Source: Spirochaetia bacterium (GTDB lineage Bacteria; Spirochaetota; Spirochaetia; Sphaerochaetales; Sphaerochaetaceae). From it: a stretch of DNA of 64,000 nt. The notes under the pieces are model-generated. The model made no database searches. It worked only from the letters and a program-made list of their open reading frames with translations, and was not told the DNA's origin. The position numbers were made by a program, and so were the translations under genes. The number at the start of each line of letters is the position of its first letter. The stretch's first letter is position 1. Positions 17,088 through 26,943 of the stretch are shown here, piece after piece. The stretch spans positions 2,776,784 to 2,840,783 of the forward strand of contig JAKVOU010000001.1 in the NCBI GenBank assembly GCA_022482625.1. Reading direction: 5' to 3'.

Positions 17088-17285
17088 TTACGTTAAGTGT
17101 TTGTCTGACGACCATTGATAACGGTCCCATTCAAGATATGTTGCAGGGGATAGCCAGCCTAGACTTTGCTTTAGCCGTTCCTTGTTGTGCAGACATTCGT
17201 CCTTCAGTACTCCGAGGAAGCTCTCCATCGTAGCATTGTTCAGGTATCCACAAACTGTCAATATTCTTCGTAATGACCTTTGCAT
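17088..17285 (-). pseudogene. IS3-family transposase C-terminal fragment
   Basis: The minus strand reads NNATMESFLGVLKDEC, then NKERLKQSLGWLSPATYLEW. These two segments lie farther apart in intact IS3 transposases, so an internal deletion is likely. The following 17290-17480 has the look of further transposase debris but no frame I can assign. Confidence 0.6.
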
Positions 17286-17519
17286 GAGATGATGAAAAGG
17301 CCAAGTTCCGTCATTGTGTAAACCAGTCTGTCCTTCTGGTTGATTCGTCTACTGTAAATTTCCTTATCCTTGTATTTGAGCCGCTCAGGATTGCCGGGAC
17401 CTTCAAGAACCCCTTTGTGGACGATCTCAAGTATGAGCTTGTTGATTTTTTCCTAGGTCGTATGGGTATTCCTCAGCTATGAAGTGTATTCGGCAAAACC
17501 TTTAGGTGAGAAAATTATG

Positions 17520-17786
17520 TTAGTCCTTATACAGTCCCAGCTTCCTGGCCTCTTCATCGGTGATGGCCTTCACATTTCCTTTTTTCAGGGCCTGCATAGC
17601 CTCATCAATTTTTGCCAGATACTGGGCATTGTTATAGACTTTTTCCATTTTTCTGAATTCGGATTCAGAAACCAGCACTACGTTTTTGTTTTTGGTACGG
17701 GATACAATCACAGGCTCTCCGTTTGCAGCGATGTCGCAGAAGTTCTTGAAATTGTCTCTCACGCTTATGGTTTTTGCAGTAATCAT
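17520..17786 (-). CDS. Phd/YefM-family antitoxin (orphan)
   Basis: This 88-residue protein has the YefM/Phd fold signature: an N-terminal DNA-binding part (VRDNFKNFCDIAANGEPVIVSR) then VVLVSESEFRKMEK and a charged C-terminal tail that normally wraps a RelE/YoeB- or Doc-type toxin. In the downstream direction there is only IS3 debris, so no toxin gene is present. It may be a relic or act in trans. Its first 30 codons are preceded by AGGTGC on the minus strand, giving a plausible ribosome site. Confidence 0.85.
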   Translation of the reverse strand: MITAKTISVRDNFKNFCDIAANGEPVIVSRTKNKNVVLVSESEFRKMEKVYNNAQYLAKIDEAMQALKKGNVKAITDEEARKLGLYKD

Positions 17787-18193
17787 ACAGCACCTCTATC
17801 ATTAAAATAGTACGATTTTTCGTACGAAATCAAGTCTTTGGAAAATTTATTGACTGGTTCATGCATCTTCTGCATTGTGCGGAAAGTAGATGATAACCGG
17901 GGAAAGATTCCCGAGTCCAATTACCATTAGGAGGACATAGGCATGGCAATGAAAGTCCTCATAAAAAGGTAATACGTCATCGGCAAGACGGTGAAGGTCG
18001 CTACATTCAGCCCACAGCCCTCCTGCCGCTGCATGTACCTCCTGCTGTTCCGTTTCCCAGCCCAAGTAGGTATGGGGGTCATATAAAGATACCCAAAACC
18101 AAAAGTTACAGTTTGCACGAGACAATAATTAAAACCATTGGTTTAATTGGAATTATCTAGTATAATGACAATTAGACACTGGAGATAGGTAAA
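17787..18193. other. 407-base gap, possible gene remnant
   Basis: The minus strand of 17859-18125 is open in two frames (87 and 63 codons) with hydrophobic stretches, but neither shows a recognisable domain or ribosome site. It may be a frameshifted relic. The last 60 bases form the AT-rich promoter region of the AlbA_2 gene. Confidence 0.3.
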
Positions 18194-19651
18194 ATGATTC
18201 ATAATCTGATTGCAGAGGCTACTGAATGCGATTTTAAGGTTGCACTTGAAACAAAGAAACCAAAAAGCTGGCTTAAAAGCGTCAGTGCCTTTGCAAATGG
18301 AATTGGGGGGAAGCTTCTCTTTGGTATAGATAATGACGGCAAGGTGACTGGACTCACTAATGTCCAGTCAGATGCAGAAGCAATCAGTAGGCTGATAAAA
18401 GAACGCATTATTCCGCTTCCTCAGTTTGTTCTGACTCCCTTAAAGGAAAAAGGATTGGATATTTTGTCTTTAACTGTTGAAGCCGGGCGTTCGACACCCT
18501 ATTATTACAAAGCTGATGGGATTATGGAGGCTTTTATTCGTGTTGGAAATGAAAGTGTTGTTGCTCCAGATTATATTCTCAATGAATTGATATTAAAAGG
18601 TACTCACCGTTCATTTGATGCATTAATTACAGATACAAAGAAATCCGATTATAGCTTTACACTTTTAGAAGCTACTTACCGTGAAAGAACAGGCTTGGTA
18701 TTTGAACCATCCGATTATATTTCCTTTGGTTTGGCTAACAAAAATGGGTATTTGACAAATGCAGGAAAGTTACTATCTGACCAGCATATTGTATATAACT
18801 CAAGAGTATTCTGTACACGATGGAATGGGCTTGAAAAAGGTTCTATATTTGATGATGCGCTTGATGATAAGGAATTCGAAGGTAGTTTGATTTATCTGCT
18901 GCAAAATACTGAAGATTTCATTCGTAATAATTCAAAGACACGTTTTATAAAAGGTAATCAGTACCGAATTGATAAACCTGATTATGCAAGCAGGGCTATT
19001 ACAGAAGCAATTGTCAATGCTTTGATTCACCGTGATTACATCATCCTTGGTAGTGAAATCCATGTTGATATGTATGATGACCGTCTGGAAATACAATCTC
19101 CAGGAGGTATGTTTGAAGGAAAAGCTATCCAAGAACGTGATATAAAATCTATTGGTTCTGCACGTCGTAATCCTGTAATTGCAGACCTTTTCCATAGAAT
19201 GAAATACATGGAACGTCGTGGAAGTGGATTAGGTAAAATCCTGCTAGAAACAGCGCATTTGCCCGGATATAGAGAACAATTTAAACCTAAATTTTATTCC
19301 TCGTCATCGGATTTCCGTGTGGTTTTGAAGAATGTTAATTTCAACTTGGATGTTGTAGCCATGCAAGATAACATGCAAGATAACATGCAAGATAACATGC
19401 AAGATAACATGCAAGATAACATGCAAGATTTATTATCAAAAAAATATATAAAAGAAATTATTGGATTTTGTTCAAAGCCTCATACAAGGGAAGAAATTCA
19501 AGATTATATTAAAATAGCAAACCGTGATTATTTTAGAAAAACCTATTTAAAACCTTTGATAAATTCGGGATTACTTAAAATGACAATCCCAGATAAGCCT
19601 AACAGCCGTAATCAAAGGTACGTGGCATCTGATTCCCCTATCATAACGTAA
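18194..19651 (+). CDS. AlbA_2/Schlafen-like putative transcriptional regulator (COG2865 type)
   Basis: This 485-residue protein begins with an AlbA_2 domain (residues 1-115; FANGIGGKLLFGIDNDGKVTG). Next is an HATPase_c_4-like domain (about 240-370; AITEAIVNALIHRDY, LEIQSPGG, RNPVIADLF and RRGSGLGKIL). A linker of MQDN repeats (residues 390-412) leads to a C-terminal winged-helix-like region (TREEIQDYI...YLKPLINSGLL). Such proteins are usually called ATP-binding transcriptional regulators; direct function is poorly known. GGAGAT precedes the start at suitable spacing. It is monocistronic. Confidence 0.8.
   Translation: MIHNLIAEATECDFKVALETKKPKSWLKSVSAFANGIGGKLLFGIDNDGKVTGLTNVQSDAEAISRLIKERIIPLPQFVLTPLKEKGLDILSLTVEAGRSTPYYYKADGIMEAFIRVGNESVVAPDYILNELILKGTHRSFDALITDTKKSDYSFTLLEATYRERTGLVFEPSDYISFGLANKNGYLTNAGKLLSDQHIVYNSRVFCTRWNGLEKGSIFDDALDDKEFEGSLIYLLQNTEDFIRNNSKTRFIKGNQYRIDKPDYASRAITEAIVNALIHRDYIILGSEIHVDMYDDRLEIQSPGGMFEGKAIQERDIKSIGSARRNPVIADLFHRMKYMERRGSGLGKILLETAHLPGYREQFKPKFYSSSSDFRVVLKNVNFNLDVVAMQDNMQDNMQDNMQDNMQDNMQDLLSKKYIKEIIGFCSKPHTREEIQDYIKIANRDYFRKTYLKPLINSGLLKMTIPDKPNSRNQRYVASDSPIIT
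19361..19429 (+). repeat. In-frame 12-bp tandem repeat encoding MQDN
   Basis: ATGCAAGATAAC is repeated five times exactly (19361-19420), then a partial ATGCAAGAT. Each unit is four codons, so copy-number slippage would lengthen or shorten the linker of the AlbA_2 protein without a frameshift. The perfect identity of the units suggests recent expansion. Confidence 0.9.
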
Positions 19652-20095
19652 ATAATATAGAATTCAGATAGAACATAAATTGAAAAACATTGAAGAATTG
19701 AAATATATGGCAACCTAAAATGAACTGGCCAAAAGATTCTGAGAGGTTTTGGCTTGAGGAAAGGCTGAGGACATAAGCTTGCCCGACAGGCCGGTGAATA
19801 ATCAGCAACACTTTCAAATTTGAAGTGTTCTGCGGTTGTACAAAATCCAATACCTATTCTATTTTAGATATTGTAGGATTGATACTATGATAAACAAAGT
19901 GGCTACCCTGAGGGAATGGAAATTCATGCTTTGCCATGCAAGCTTCTTTATCCGTTCGAAAACATTGGTTGTTTCATAGTTGGAATAATGATAGCATATC
20001 GTATAACTTGCCGGCTTACTTTTTGCTGATGATTTCTTCTTTTCACTGATTTTATTCGAAAACAGCGTTCTTATGTTGCAAAAGGAACAGATGGT
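19652..20095. other. 444-base gap upstream of the histidine kinase
   Basis: No gene is supported here. It holds one copy of a 37-base repeat (19714-19750). The remaining sequence is AT-rich with no clear terminator. Confidence 0.5.
19714..19750 (+). repeat. 37-base dispersed repeat, copy A
   Basis: The segment contains TGAACTGGCCAAAA followed by TTCTGAGAGGTTTT. It is repeated with one mismatch at 28738-28774. Both copies sit in non-coding DNA next to IS debris, so it is probably a leftover terminus of an insertion sequence. Confidence 0.6.
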
Positions 20096-21892
20096 ATGCT
20101 TTCAATTAACAATAAGTTAAAGAATGTATCTTTGTCTCATAGACTTACCTTGGTAAACATTATTCCTATTATTGCCATAATGTTGGTCCTGACATTTTTG
20201 ATAAAGGTTATTTTTACCCATATCATGATTGAAAATGCACAGAAGGAATATGCAGTCAGATTCCAACAGGTATCTGCCGGTTGTGCACAGGTTTTCCAAG
20301 ATGCCCAACAGATTTCAACAGTGCTGCTGACTGATGCTGAAGTACAGCGATGGTTTGAAATTGATACTGTTCCGTATTCTGAAAAGCTTCGCACTCAAAT
20401 GGATATAGAAAGTCGCCTTGATTATCTTGATGCTATCAGATTCTCATCACTTTTCAGTAACATTTTGATTTTTAATACAGCCGGTGATGTCGTTGCAACA
20501 AATGCCGTCCGAAAATTTGCAGATAAACAAAAAGAGCTGTTTACTACAAAACTTAAATATATTACGAAACCAACATGGCTTGTTATTCCGTCAGAGGAAG
20601 GCACGAAGAGTGTAAATACCGTTTCAATTGGTTATCTGCAACCTTACAGGGATTATTTGTCCGGTAAAATCATCGGCTATGTTATGGTTCTGTATGACAG
20701 CCATTTCTTGCTTAGCAATTTTATGCATCTCCAGTATGGTGAGATGGGACAATTCCTCGTAGTTGATTCCTCTACGGCTGAAATTGAATTTGCCTCTGAT
20801 GAGGTCAAACTGCATGTATCGGCTTCACAACTGCATGATATTGTTACTTCAGGTACTGATGAAAAGGGAATACAAGTCCTTGATGGAACAGATTACTTTT
20901 TAGTCCAGCAGCCGATTGCTCCCCTTGATTGGACGATGATTGGGTTCATTTCAGTCAGTGATATGATTGCTCCAGGGAAAAACATCATCTATACCATCTA
21001 TCTGATCGGCGTGCTTGCGTCATTGATTGCTTTTGTTATCAATGAAATTACCGTACATAAGCTGATGAAACCGATTCATGATCTTGTCTTGACGATGCAG
21101 GCATTCGGCAAGAGTGGCAGAAGCAATCATGTTGCAGTGACTTCTGCTGATGAGATTGGGATTTTGGCACAGACATACAATACAATGACAGATAAAATCC
21201 AGAATTTAATGGAACAGGTAGCCATTGAGCAACAGAATAAGCATAAATTTGAGCTTTCTGCTTTGCAATCGCAGGTAAATCCTCATTTCCTTTACAATGT
21301 CTTGAATAGTGTATGTTCTCTTATCTCTTTGAATGAACCTGAAAGTGCTATTGCCATGGTCCATGATATCAGTACGTTCTATAGGACTTCCTTGAGTGAA
21401 GGCAAGGATCTGATACCATTGCAGGAAGAAATGGAAAACCTGAAGAGTTATATCAAGATTCAATCATTTAGGTATGAGGACAAGATTTCTTACTCAGTTT
21501 CCTTGCCGCAGGAACTTCTTTCTTGCCAGATAGTCAAATTCACCTTGCAGCCTTTGGTTGAAAACGCCATTTATCATGGTGTCAAGGAGAAGGACACTGA
21601 AGGGCATATCCAAATCATAGGATCTTCAGACAAAAAAGACATATGCATCCGTATCATTGATGATGGGAAAGGGATGAATACAGAATTGGCTCAGAAGCTG
21701 CTTGCTCCTGAAGCTGAAATTACGAAGGGTGCTTTTGGACTGACTAACATCAACAAACGGATACAATTGTACTTTGGAAAGACTTATGGCTTGACCATCC
21801 ATAGTATTCCAGGTAGCGGTACAACAGTCCTTGTACGTTTTCCCTACAGATTGGAAAAGGAAGAGAATGATGATTACGGTACTTGTTGTTGA
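20096..21892 (+). CDS. YesM-type sensor histidine kinase
   Basis: This 598-residue membrane kinase has a first transmembrane helix (about residues 20-42), an extracytoplasmic sensor of roughly 250 residues and a second helix near 300-318. A HAMP-like linker (LMKPIHDLVLTMQAFGKSG) follows. The His_kinase domain has QVNPHFLYNVLNS with phospho-acceptor His397, and the HATPase domain shows LVENAIYHGVKEK, DDGKGMN and GLTNINKRI. It phosphorylates the AraC-type regulator encoded by the next gene, whose start lies inside this one. YesM/YesN pairs typically sense extracellular sugars and control adjacent ABC transporters and glycosidases. Confidence 0.92.
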   Translation: MLSINNKLKNVSLSHRLTLVNIIPIIAIMLVLTFLIKVIFTHIMIENAQKEYAVRFQQVSAGCAQVFQDAQQISTVLLTDAEVQRWFEIDTVPYSEKLRTQMDIESRLDYLDAIRFSSLFSNILIFNTAGDVVATNAVRKFADKQKELFTTKLKYITKPTWLVIPSEEGTKSVNTVSIGYLQPYRDYLSGKIIGYVMVLYDSHFLLSNFMHLQYGEMGQFLVVDSSTAEIEFASDEVKLHVSASQLHDIVTSGTDEKGIQVLDGTDYFLVQQPIAPLDWTMIGFISVSDMIAPGKNIIYTIYLIGVLASLIAFVINEITVHKLMKPIHDLVLTMQAFGKSGRSNHVAVTSADEIGILAQTYNTMTDKIQNLMEQVAIEQQNKHKFELSALQSQVNPHFLYNVLNSVCSLISLNEPESAIAMVHDISTFYRTSLSEGKDLIPLQEEMENLKSYIKIQSFRYEDKISYSVSLPQELLSCQIVKFTLQPLVENAIYHGVKEKDTEGHIQIIGSSDKKDICIRIIDDGKGMNTELAQKLLAPEAEITKGAFGLTNINKRIQLYFGKTYGLTIHSIPGSGTTVLVRFPYRLEKEENDDYGTCC

Positions 21893-23378
21893 TGATGAAC
21901 CCTTACAGTTGAAAATGATTCGGAAAACTATCCCTTGGGATGAACTTGGCATGAACATCATAGGAGAAGCCCAAGATGGTTCAAAAGCCATTGCCATGGC
22001 AGAGAAGACATGTCCGGATATAATTATCATGGATATCAATATTCCACATTACAATGGCTTGGAAGCTGCCCGTATGATTACATCTGCCTTACCTGATACA
22101 CAGATATTGATACTTACGGCTTATAATAAATTTACCTATGCAAAGCAAGCAATAGAACTTGGTGTGTTGAGTTTTGTCCTGAAGCCTCTTGACCCAGAGG
22201 AACTGGTTCGCGGATTGCGCAAAGCCCGTACTCGGATCTTGCAGATCAAAAAGGAAAAAAACAAGATTTTGACTCTTGAACAGAGAGTCAGAAATGACGG
22301 CAGGAAGCAGACGGTTCTTGAATTGCTTTCAGGTGTACCAAACAGCAGACTTATGTTTCAAGAATCAAAACTTGAAGGAAAAATCTGTATTGCTGCTTTT
22401 TTGGAAATCAACATGGAAACAAAGAATATTATAAAAGATTTTGCTATGTATATGTTTCCGTATGCACCATGTTTTGATTCAAAGGGCATTTTCATCATAA
22501 TCTTTTGTTCTGGCCAGCTTGATGATAAAACTTATTTTTCAAAGATAAAGGAATCCTATGCCTTGTATGAGACAAAACTCAAAAATAAGCTTTGCGGAGC
22601 AATAAGTACGGTGTATCAAACTCCATCTGAACTCTATCTTGCTTGGCAGGAAATACTGTCAATTTTGCCACAGGCACGGGAAACGAATTCTTTTGTTATT
22701 ATGACAGAAAAGGAGTTGTCCCATATTCTTGCTGATTTGCCTTTTCGTCAAAATCAGATGCTTGTCTATTTGAGGCTTCAGCAATATGACAAGGCAATGC
22801 ATGAGGTCAAAGCCGCACTGATACTTATGAAATCACACCAAGAGCATCAGAAGTTCTATATCCTTTTTGCCATACTATCGACTTTTTCCCTTTATTTTGC
22901 TGAAAAAGGACAAAATTTCCATACTTTGTTTGCAGATGAAATCGCCCAGATGGATAAGGCCACATACAAAAATGATTTTTCGACGATTGCACATCTGATT
23001 CAATGCATCATGGCGTATGTACAGTTGCCGTCTCCGACAGCTGCACAATCTGCAGTAGAAGAAAAAGTCAACAAAGCGGCTGAATATGTCAATTTACATT
23101 TCAAGGACAAGGAACTTTCCTTGTCGATAGTTGCACAGGAAGTTGGTGTAAATCCCAACTATCTTTGTGATATTTTCAAAAAGAACAAGAAGCAATCTCT
23201 TCGTGCCTACATCATTGCAACCAGACTGGAATTCGCCATGACATTTATGAGGGAACATCCAAATTTTACATTAGCTGCCGTTGCCGATGAAGCCGGATAT
23301 ACTGATGTGAGTTATTTCAGTAAATCTTTCAAGAAATATTTTGGTTGTTCTCCTTCCCATTCCATAAAACAAATATAG
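21870..23378 (+). CDS. YesN-type AraC-family response regulator
   Basis: This regulator of about 502 residues has an N-terminal receiver domain (VLVVDDEP, phospho-acceptor aspartate in IIIMDINIP near residue 54, KPLDPEE near 104) and a C-terminal AraC double HTH (LSIVAQEVGVNPNYLCDIFK and LAAVADEAGYTDVSYFSKSF). It overlaps the kinase gene by 23 bases. Two adjacent ATGs at 21867 and 21870 are possible; AAGGA is better spaced for 21870. It probably activates the GHL6/ABC genes that follow. Confidence 0.92.
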   Translation: MITVLVVDDEPLQLKMIRKTIPWDELGMNIIGEAQDGSKAIAMAEKTCPDIIIMDINIPHYNGLEAARMITSALPDTQILILTAYNKFTYAKQAIELGVLSFVLKPLDPEELVRGLRKARTRILQIKKEKNKILTLEQRVRNDGRKQTVLELLSGVPNSRLMFQESKLEGKICIAAFLEINMETKNIIKDFAMYMFPYAPCFDSKGIFIIIFCSGQLDDKTYFSKIKESYALYETKLKNKLCGAISTVYQTPSELYLAWQEILSILPQARETNSFVIMTEKELSHILADLPFRQNQMLVYLRLQQYDKAMHEVKAALILMKSHQEHQKFYILFAILSTFSLYFAEKGQNFHTLFADEIAQMDKATYKNDFSTIAHLIQCIMAYVQLPSPTAAQSAVEEKVNKAAEYVNLHFKDKELSLSIVAQEVGVNPNYLCDIFKKNKKQSLRAYIIATRLEFAMTFMREHPNFTLAAVADEAGYTDVSYFSKSFKKYFGCSPSHSIKQI

Positions 23379-23516
23379 GTACGACACACAAGACTTGAAG
23401 AAAATTTTCCAAAGTCTGAAGAAAGTTCAAATAGGCTGAAATTACTCCATATATTGTTGCTCTCATGTCCATATACTACAGATAAAGACTCAGTAGAGAC
23501 AAAGGAGAGAATGTGG

Positions 23517-25529
23517 ATGAGTAGGCTAGGATTGCGTCAGATTCATCTTGATTTCCATACCAGCAGTGCCATAGATCCTGTAGGGGACCAGTTTGATCCG
23601 GAAGAGTTTGCCAAAACACTTGAGGATGCTCATGTCGATTCAATAACGTTGTTTTCCCGTTGTCACCATGGGAACCTTTACTATGATTCCAAGCTTTTCC
23701 CCCAGAATGTACATCCTCATTTGCAGCCGAGAAATTTACTGGAACAGCAAGTACACAGTTGCCATGCACATGGAATTGCAGTGAATGTCTATACGACGAT
23801 ACGATGGGACAAGCGATGTGCAGATGAACATCCTGAATGGGTTTGCATAAATCCTCAGGGTGCGCTGGATGATTACAAAGGCAAAGGATATTTTGAAGCA
23901 GGGTTTTATAAGAATCTTTGTATAAATACTGGTTACCGGGATTACCTCAAGAAGCAATTGCAGGAAGTTCTCCAGATGGTTCCTGCAGAAGGTGTATGGT
24001 TTGATGCTGCGTTCCTCACTGATTGCTGTTGTCCGACATGTATCAGGAAAATGCAGGAACTTGGTCTGGACCCGACAGACAGTAATGACCGAAGGGCTTT
24101 TTCTTTACAGACATATGCAGATTTGGTCAAGGAATTATCAACTTTGGTTAGACAGATCAATCCAAAACTAAATATTTTCTACAACAAAGGCCATGTCGGA
24201 TTCGTAGATAAAGCAGTACAGGATTATTATTCTTATTTTGCTTTTGAATCCTTGCCTGGAGGAGAATGGGGCTATATGGATTTTCCTCTATGTGCAAAAT
24301 ATGTAAGGAACTTTGGCAAAAGATGTCTGGGTATGACAGGACGTTTCCATACCGAATGGGGTGATTTCCATTCATATCGGAACAAAGCTGCCTTGGAATT
24401 CGAGTGTTATTCCATGCTGGCAAATGGGTGTGACTGTATCATCGGAGACCAACTGACACCCAATGGTAAGCTTGATTCATTTATGTATAAGGAAATAGGT
24501 GATGCCTTTGCATCTGTAGAACAAAAAGACCCATGGTGTGAAGGAGCAGTCCCCGTAGTGGAAATCGGACTGTTTACCGAGGAAGAATTTACAGACTCTG
24601 TAAAAGTCGGACACTTGCCAAAGGCAACAGAAGGTGCGGCGAGAATATTGATGCAGCTATCGTACCAATTCGATATAATTGACAGTACTTTTGATTTTTC
24701 CAAGTATAAGCTATTGATTCTTCCTGACTCTATTCCTGTATCGAAGCCGTTTGCCAGAAAACTGTCCATGTATGTTGCTGAGGGAGGAAAATTACTTTGC
24801 TCGTATCATGCCGGATTGTTGCCGAATGGAGATGCTTTTGCCATGGACTTGGGTGTTACCTATAGAGGAGAGGCTCCATACAGTCCTGATTTCATTATCC
24901 CTACTGGTAGAATCGGAGAAGGACTTTGTCCTTCTGAACATGTCATGTATCGTCAGGGGGCCCTTGTGGAGGTTTCTGATACAGGGAAACTGCTTGCAAA
25001 TACGACATTGCCCGTATTCAATCGTACTTGGGAACATTTCTGTTCGCATTTACATTCACCTTCTTCCGGGAAACTTGGCTATCCTGCCATTGTCTGTACA
25101 GAACACAGCATATATTTTATCCATCCTGTATTTTCACTGTATCAATATAACGCTACGCCTTGGTGCAGGACGTTTGTCCGCAATGCCTTGCGAATGCTGA
25201 TCATGCATCCCTTGGTCCAGCATTCGGGGCCTACGACAATCATAACCAACCTGATGACACAGGACGAACATGAGAGGTGGGTACTCCATTTGCTTCACTA
25301 CGTTCCTGAACGTAGCTGTGATACGATGGATATCGTTGATACAGTCATCCCTCTTCATGATATCAATTGCGTGGTATGGGTACCTCGTGCCGTCAAGTCC
25401 GTCAGCTGTGTTCCTGAGTGTCGACAGATTCCATTCACCTATCATCCTACCGGCGAATTGACATTTTGTGTCCCTGAGGTGAAAGGACATCAAATGATAG
25501 AAATAAATTTTGCTACATCTGCTAATTAA
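23517..25529 (+). CDS. GHL6-like glycoside hydrolase with beta-galactosidase-type trimerisation region
   Basis: This roughly 670-residue protein begins with a TIM-barrel region. LDFHTSSAI, YTTIRWD and VWFDAAFLTDCCCPTCIRK resemble hypothetical glycosyl hydrolase family 6 (PF14871). A later section (about residues 390-500; LLILPDSIPVSKPFARKLSM) resembles the beta-galactosidase trimerisation domain. There is no signal peptide, so it is cytoplasmic and probably acts on sugars imported by the ABC transporter. GGAG at 23504 suits the ATG at 23517 better than 23511. It lies between the two-component genes and the ABC operon, 12 bases before the binding-protein gene. Confidence 0.72.
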   Translation: MSRLGLRQIHLDFHTSSAIDPVGDQFDPEEFAKTLEDAHVDSITLFSRCHHGNLYYDSKLFPQNVHPHLQPRNLLEQQVHSCHAHGIAVNVYTTIRWDKRCADEHPEWVCINPQGALDDYKGKGYFEAGFYKNLCINTGYRDYLKKQLQEVLQMVPAEGVWFDAAFLTDCCCPTCIRKMQELGLDPTDSNDRRAFSLQTYADLVKELSTLVRQINPKLNIFYNKGHVGFVDKAVQDYYSYFAFESLPGGEWGYMDFPLCAKYVRNFGKRCLGMTGRFHTEWGDFHSYRNKAALEFECYSMLANGCDCIIGDQLTPNGKLDSFMYKEIGDAFASVEQKDPWCEGAVPVVEIGLFTEEEFTDSVKVGHLPKATEGAARILMQLSYQFDIIDSTFDFSKYKLLILPDSIPVSKPFARKLSMYVAEGGKLLCSYHAGLLPNGDAFAMDLGVTYRGEAPYSPDFIIPTGRIGEGLCPSEHVMYRQGALVEVSDTGKLLANTTLPVFNRTWEHFCSHLHSPSSGKLGYPAIVCTEHSIYFIHPVFSLYQYNATPWCRTFVRNALRMLIMHPLVQHSGPTTIITNLMTQDEHERWVLHLLHYVPERSCDTMDIVDTVIPLHDINCVVWVPRAVKSVSCVPECRQIPFTYHPTGELTFCVPEVKGHQMIEINFATSAN

Positions 25530-25541
25530 GGAGGAAAACGT

Positions 25542-26864
25542 ATGAGGAAGATGTTGGTAAGTATTACGATTGGGTTACTGCTATGTTGCAGTGGACAATT
25601 GTTTGCGAATGGTACCGGAGAGACTACCAAGGTACAGCAGAGTAACGATAAGGTCAAAATTACCTTTATGAGCCGTGACAGTGGTGATACTCCTATGGCC
25701 AAGGTGTATGAAGAACAATTGGCCGCCTTTCAGAAGGAGAACCCGAATATTGTTGTACAGAATGATTCGATTTATGAGGAATCTGCCTACAACAATAAGC
25801 TGAAGGTTGAAATTTCTACCGGAGTTACTCCCAGTATCTTTTACTATCCAGCAATTGCCGGATTGACTGAATGGGCAAAAAATGGAGTAATCATGGACCT
25901 GAGTCCGGCATTGGATGCTAATCCGGAATGGAAGGATTCATTCCTGGACGGAGCCTTGGATACCTATAGGCTGGATGCATATGACGTAAAAGGTATCTAT
26001 GCTATTCCTAATGAAAGCAATGTTGATGCAATCTTCTATAACAAGGCCTTGTTCAAGAAAGCGGGTATAACTGCACTTCCTACAACTATGGATGAACTTT
26101 ATGCTGACTTTGATAAGTTGAATGCAGCAGGTATTACTCCTTTTGGTGTAGGTGGAAAAACAACATGGGTAATGGGGCATATATTCAATAATATCCTTTT
26201 CAAGCAAATTGGATTGAAAGGTGTTGTTGCACTTGGAACCGGACAGAAAAAGTGGACTGATCCTGATGTTGTCAAAGCTCTGGAAATAGCAAAACAACTG
26301 AAGGATAAAGGTGCCTTTGCCAAAGGCTTTGAGGGCATGGACTATAATACCCAGATGAATCAGTTCCTGTCTGGTGAAGTGGCAATGATTTCCCATAGCA
26401 GCCCTATTATTCCGGAAATCATGGCTTCGGATTCAGAAATTAAAGATCAGTTCAGCTTTTTCCCATTCCCTTATTTTGCGGACAAGCCGGAATATAAAGA
26501 CTTGCATGTCATTTATACTTCAGGATTGATGGTTTCCGGTTCAATGAGTAAGGCCCAGCAGGATGCTACGATCAAGTTGCTTGAATATCTGACAACCAAG
26601 CAAGCAATCAAGGCCAGGATGGATAAAGCAAAGCGGATTGCTCCGTTCAAAGATGCCCAAGTCCCTGATTCTGCACCGCAGATTTTCAAAGATATGATTG
26701 CTTATTCAAGTACTATCAAAAAATCAGGAGGAGAATATTTTGACTATGACACTTCATCGTCATTGGTTGATGTATCTCGAAATGCAATCTTGGATATGAT
26801 GCTTGGCAAATCTGCTCAAGAAACGGCAAATACCATTCAGAAATCTCTTGATGCATCAAGGTGA
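25542..26864 (+). CDS. Sugar ABC transporter substrate-binding protein (family 1)
   Basis: This 440-residue extracellular solute-binding protein has a signal peptide with the LFANGTGE end (residues 1-26), then KVKITFMSRDSGD. Typical features follow: a hinge region with WAKNGVIMDLSPALD and a C-terminal domain with FLSGEVAMISHSS. It binds an oligosaccharide for the two permeases downstream. GGAGG lies 6-10 bases before the start. A stable hairpin follows the gene. Confidence 0.92.
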   Translation: MRKMLVSITIGLLLCCSGQLFANGTGETTKVQQSNDKVKITFMSRDSGDTPMAKVYEEQLAAFQKENPNIVVQNDSIYEESAYNNKLKVEISTGVTPSIFYYPAIAGLTEWAKNGVIMDLSPALDANPEWKDSFLDGALDTYRLDAYDVKGIYAIPNESNVDAIFYNKALFKKAGITALPTTMDELYADFDKLNAAGITPFGVGGKTTWVMGHIFNNILFKQIGLKGVVALGTGQKKWTDPDVVKALEIAKQLKDKGAFAKGFEGMDYNTQMNQFLSGEVAMISHSSPIIPEIMASDSEIKDQFSFFPFPYFADKPEYKDLHVIYTSGLMVSGSMSKAQQDATIKLLEYLTTKQAIKARMDKAKRIAPFKDAQVPDSAPQIFKDMIAYSSTIKKSGGEYFDYDTSSSLVDVSRNAILDMMLGKSAQETANTIQKSLDASR

Positions 26865-26883
26865 TTGTTCACTGGCTACATAA

Positions 26884-26920
26884 GATCTCCCTGCTTTCCT
26901 TGTCGGAGGGGAGGGAGATC
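26884..26920 (+). other. Hairpin between binding-protein and permease genes
   Basis: GATCTCCCT (26884-26892) pairs with AGGGAGATC (26912-26920). No T-run follows. It is placed like the hairpins at 3280 and 55119, directly after a binding-protein gene, and could stabilise that message relative to the permeases. Confidence 0.55.
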
Positions 26921-26943
26921 AAAATTATAGATTGAGCACGACA

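Noticed and set aside
17859-18125. Two overlapping minus-strand frames with hydrophobic stretches
   Set aside because: Neither matches a family nor has a ribosome site; kept only as a possible remnant in the gap note.
19361-19429. Short regular repeats considered as a CRISPR array
   Set aside because: Contiguous 12-bp units without spacers and in frame inside a gene, so not CRISPR.
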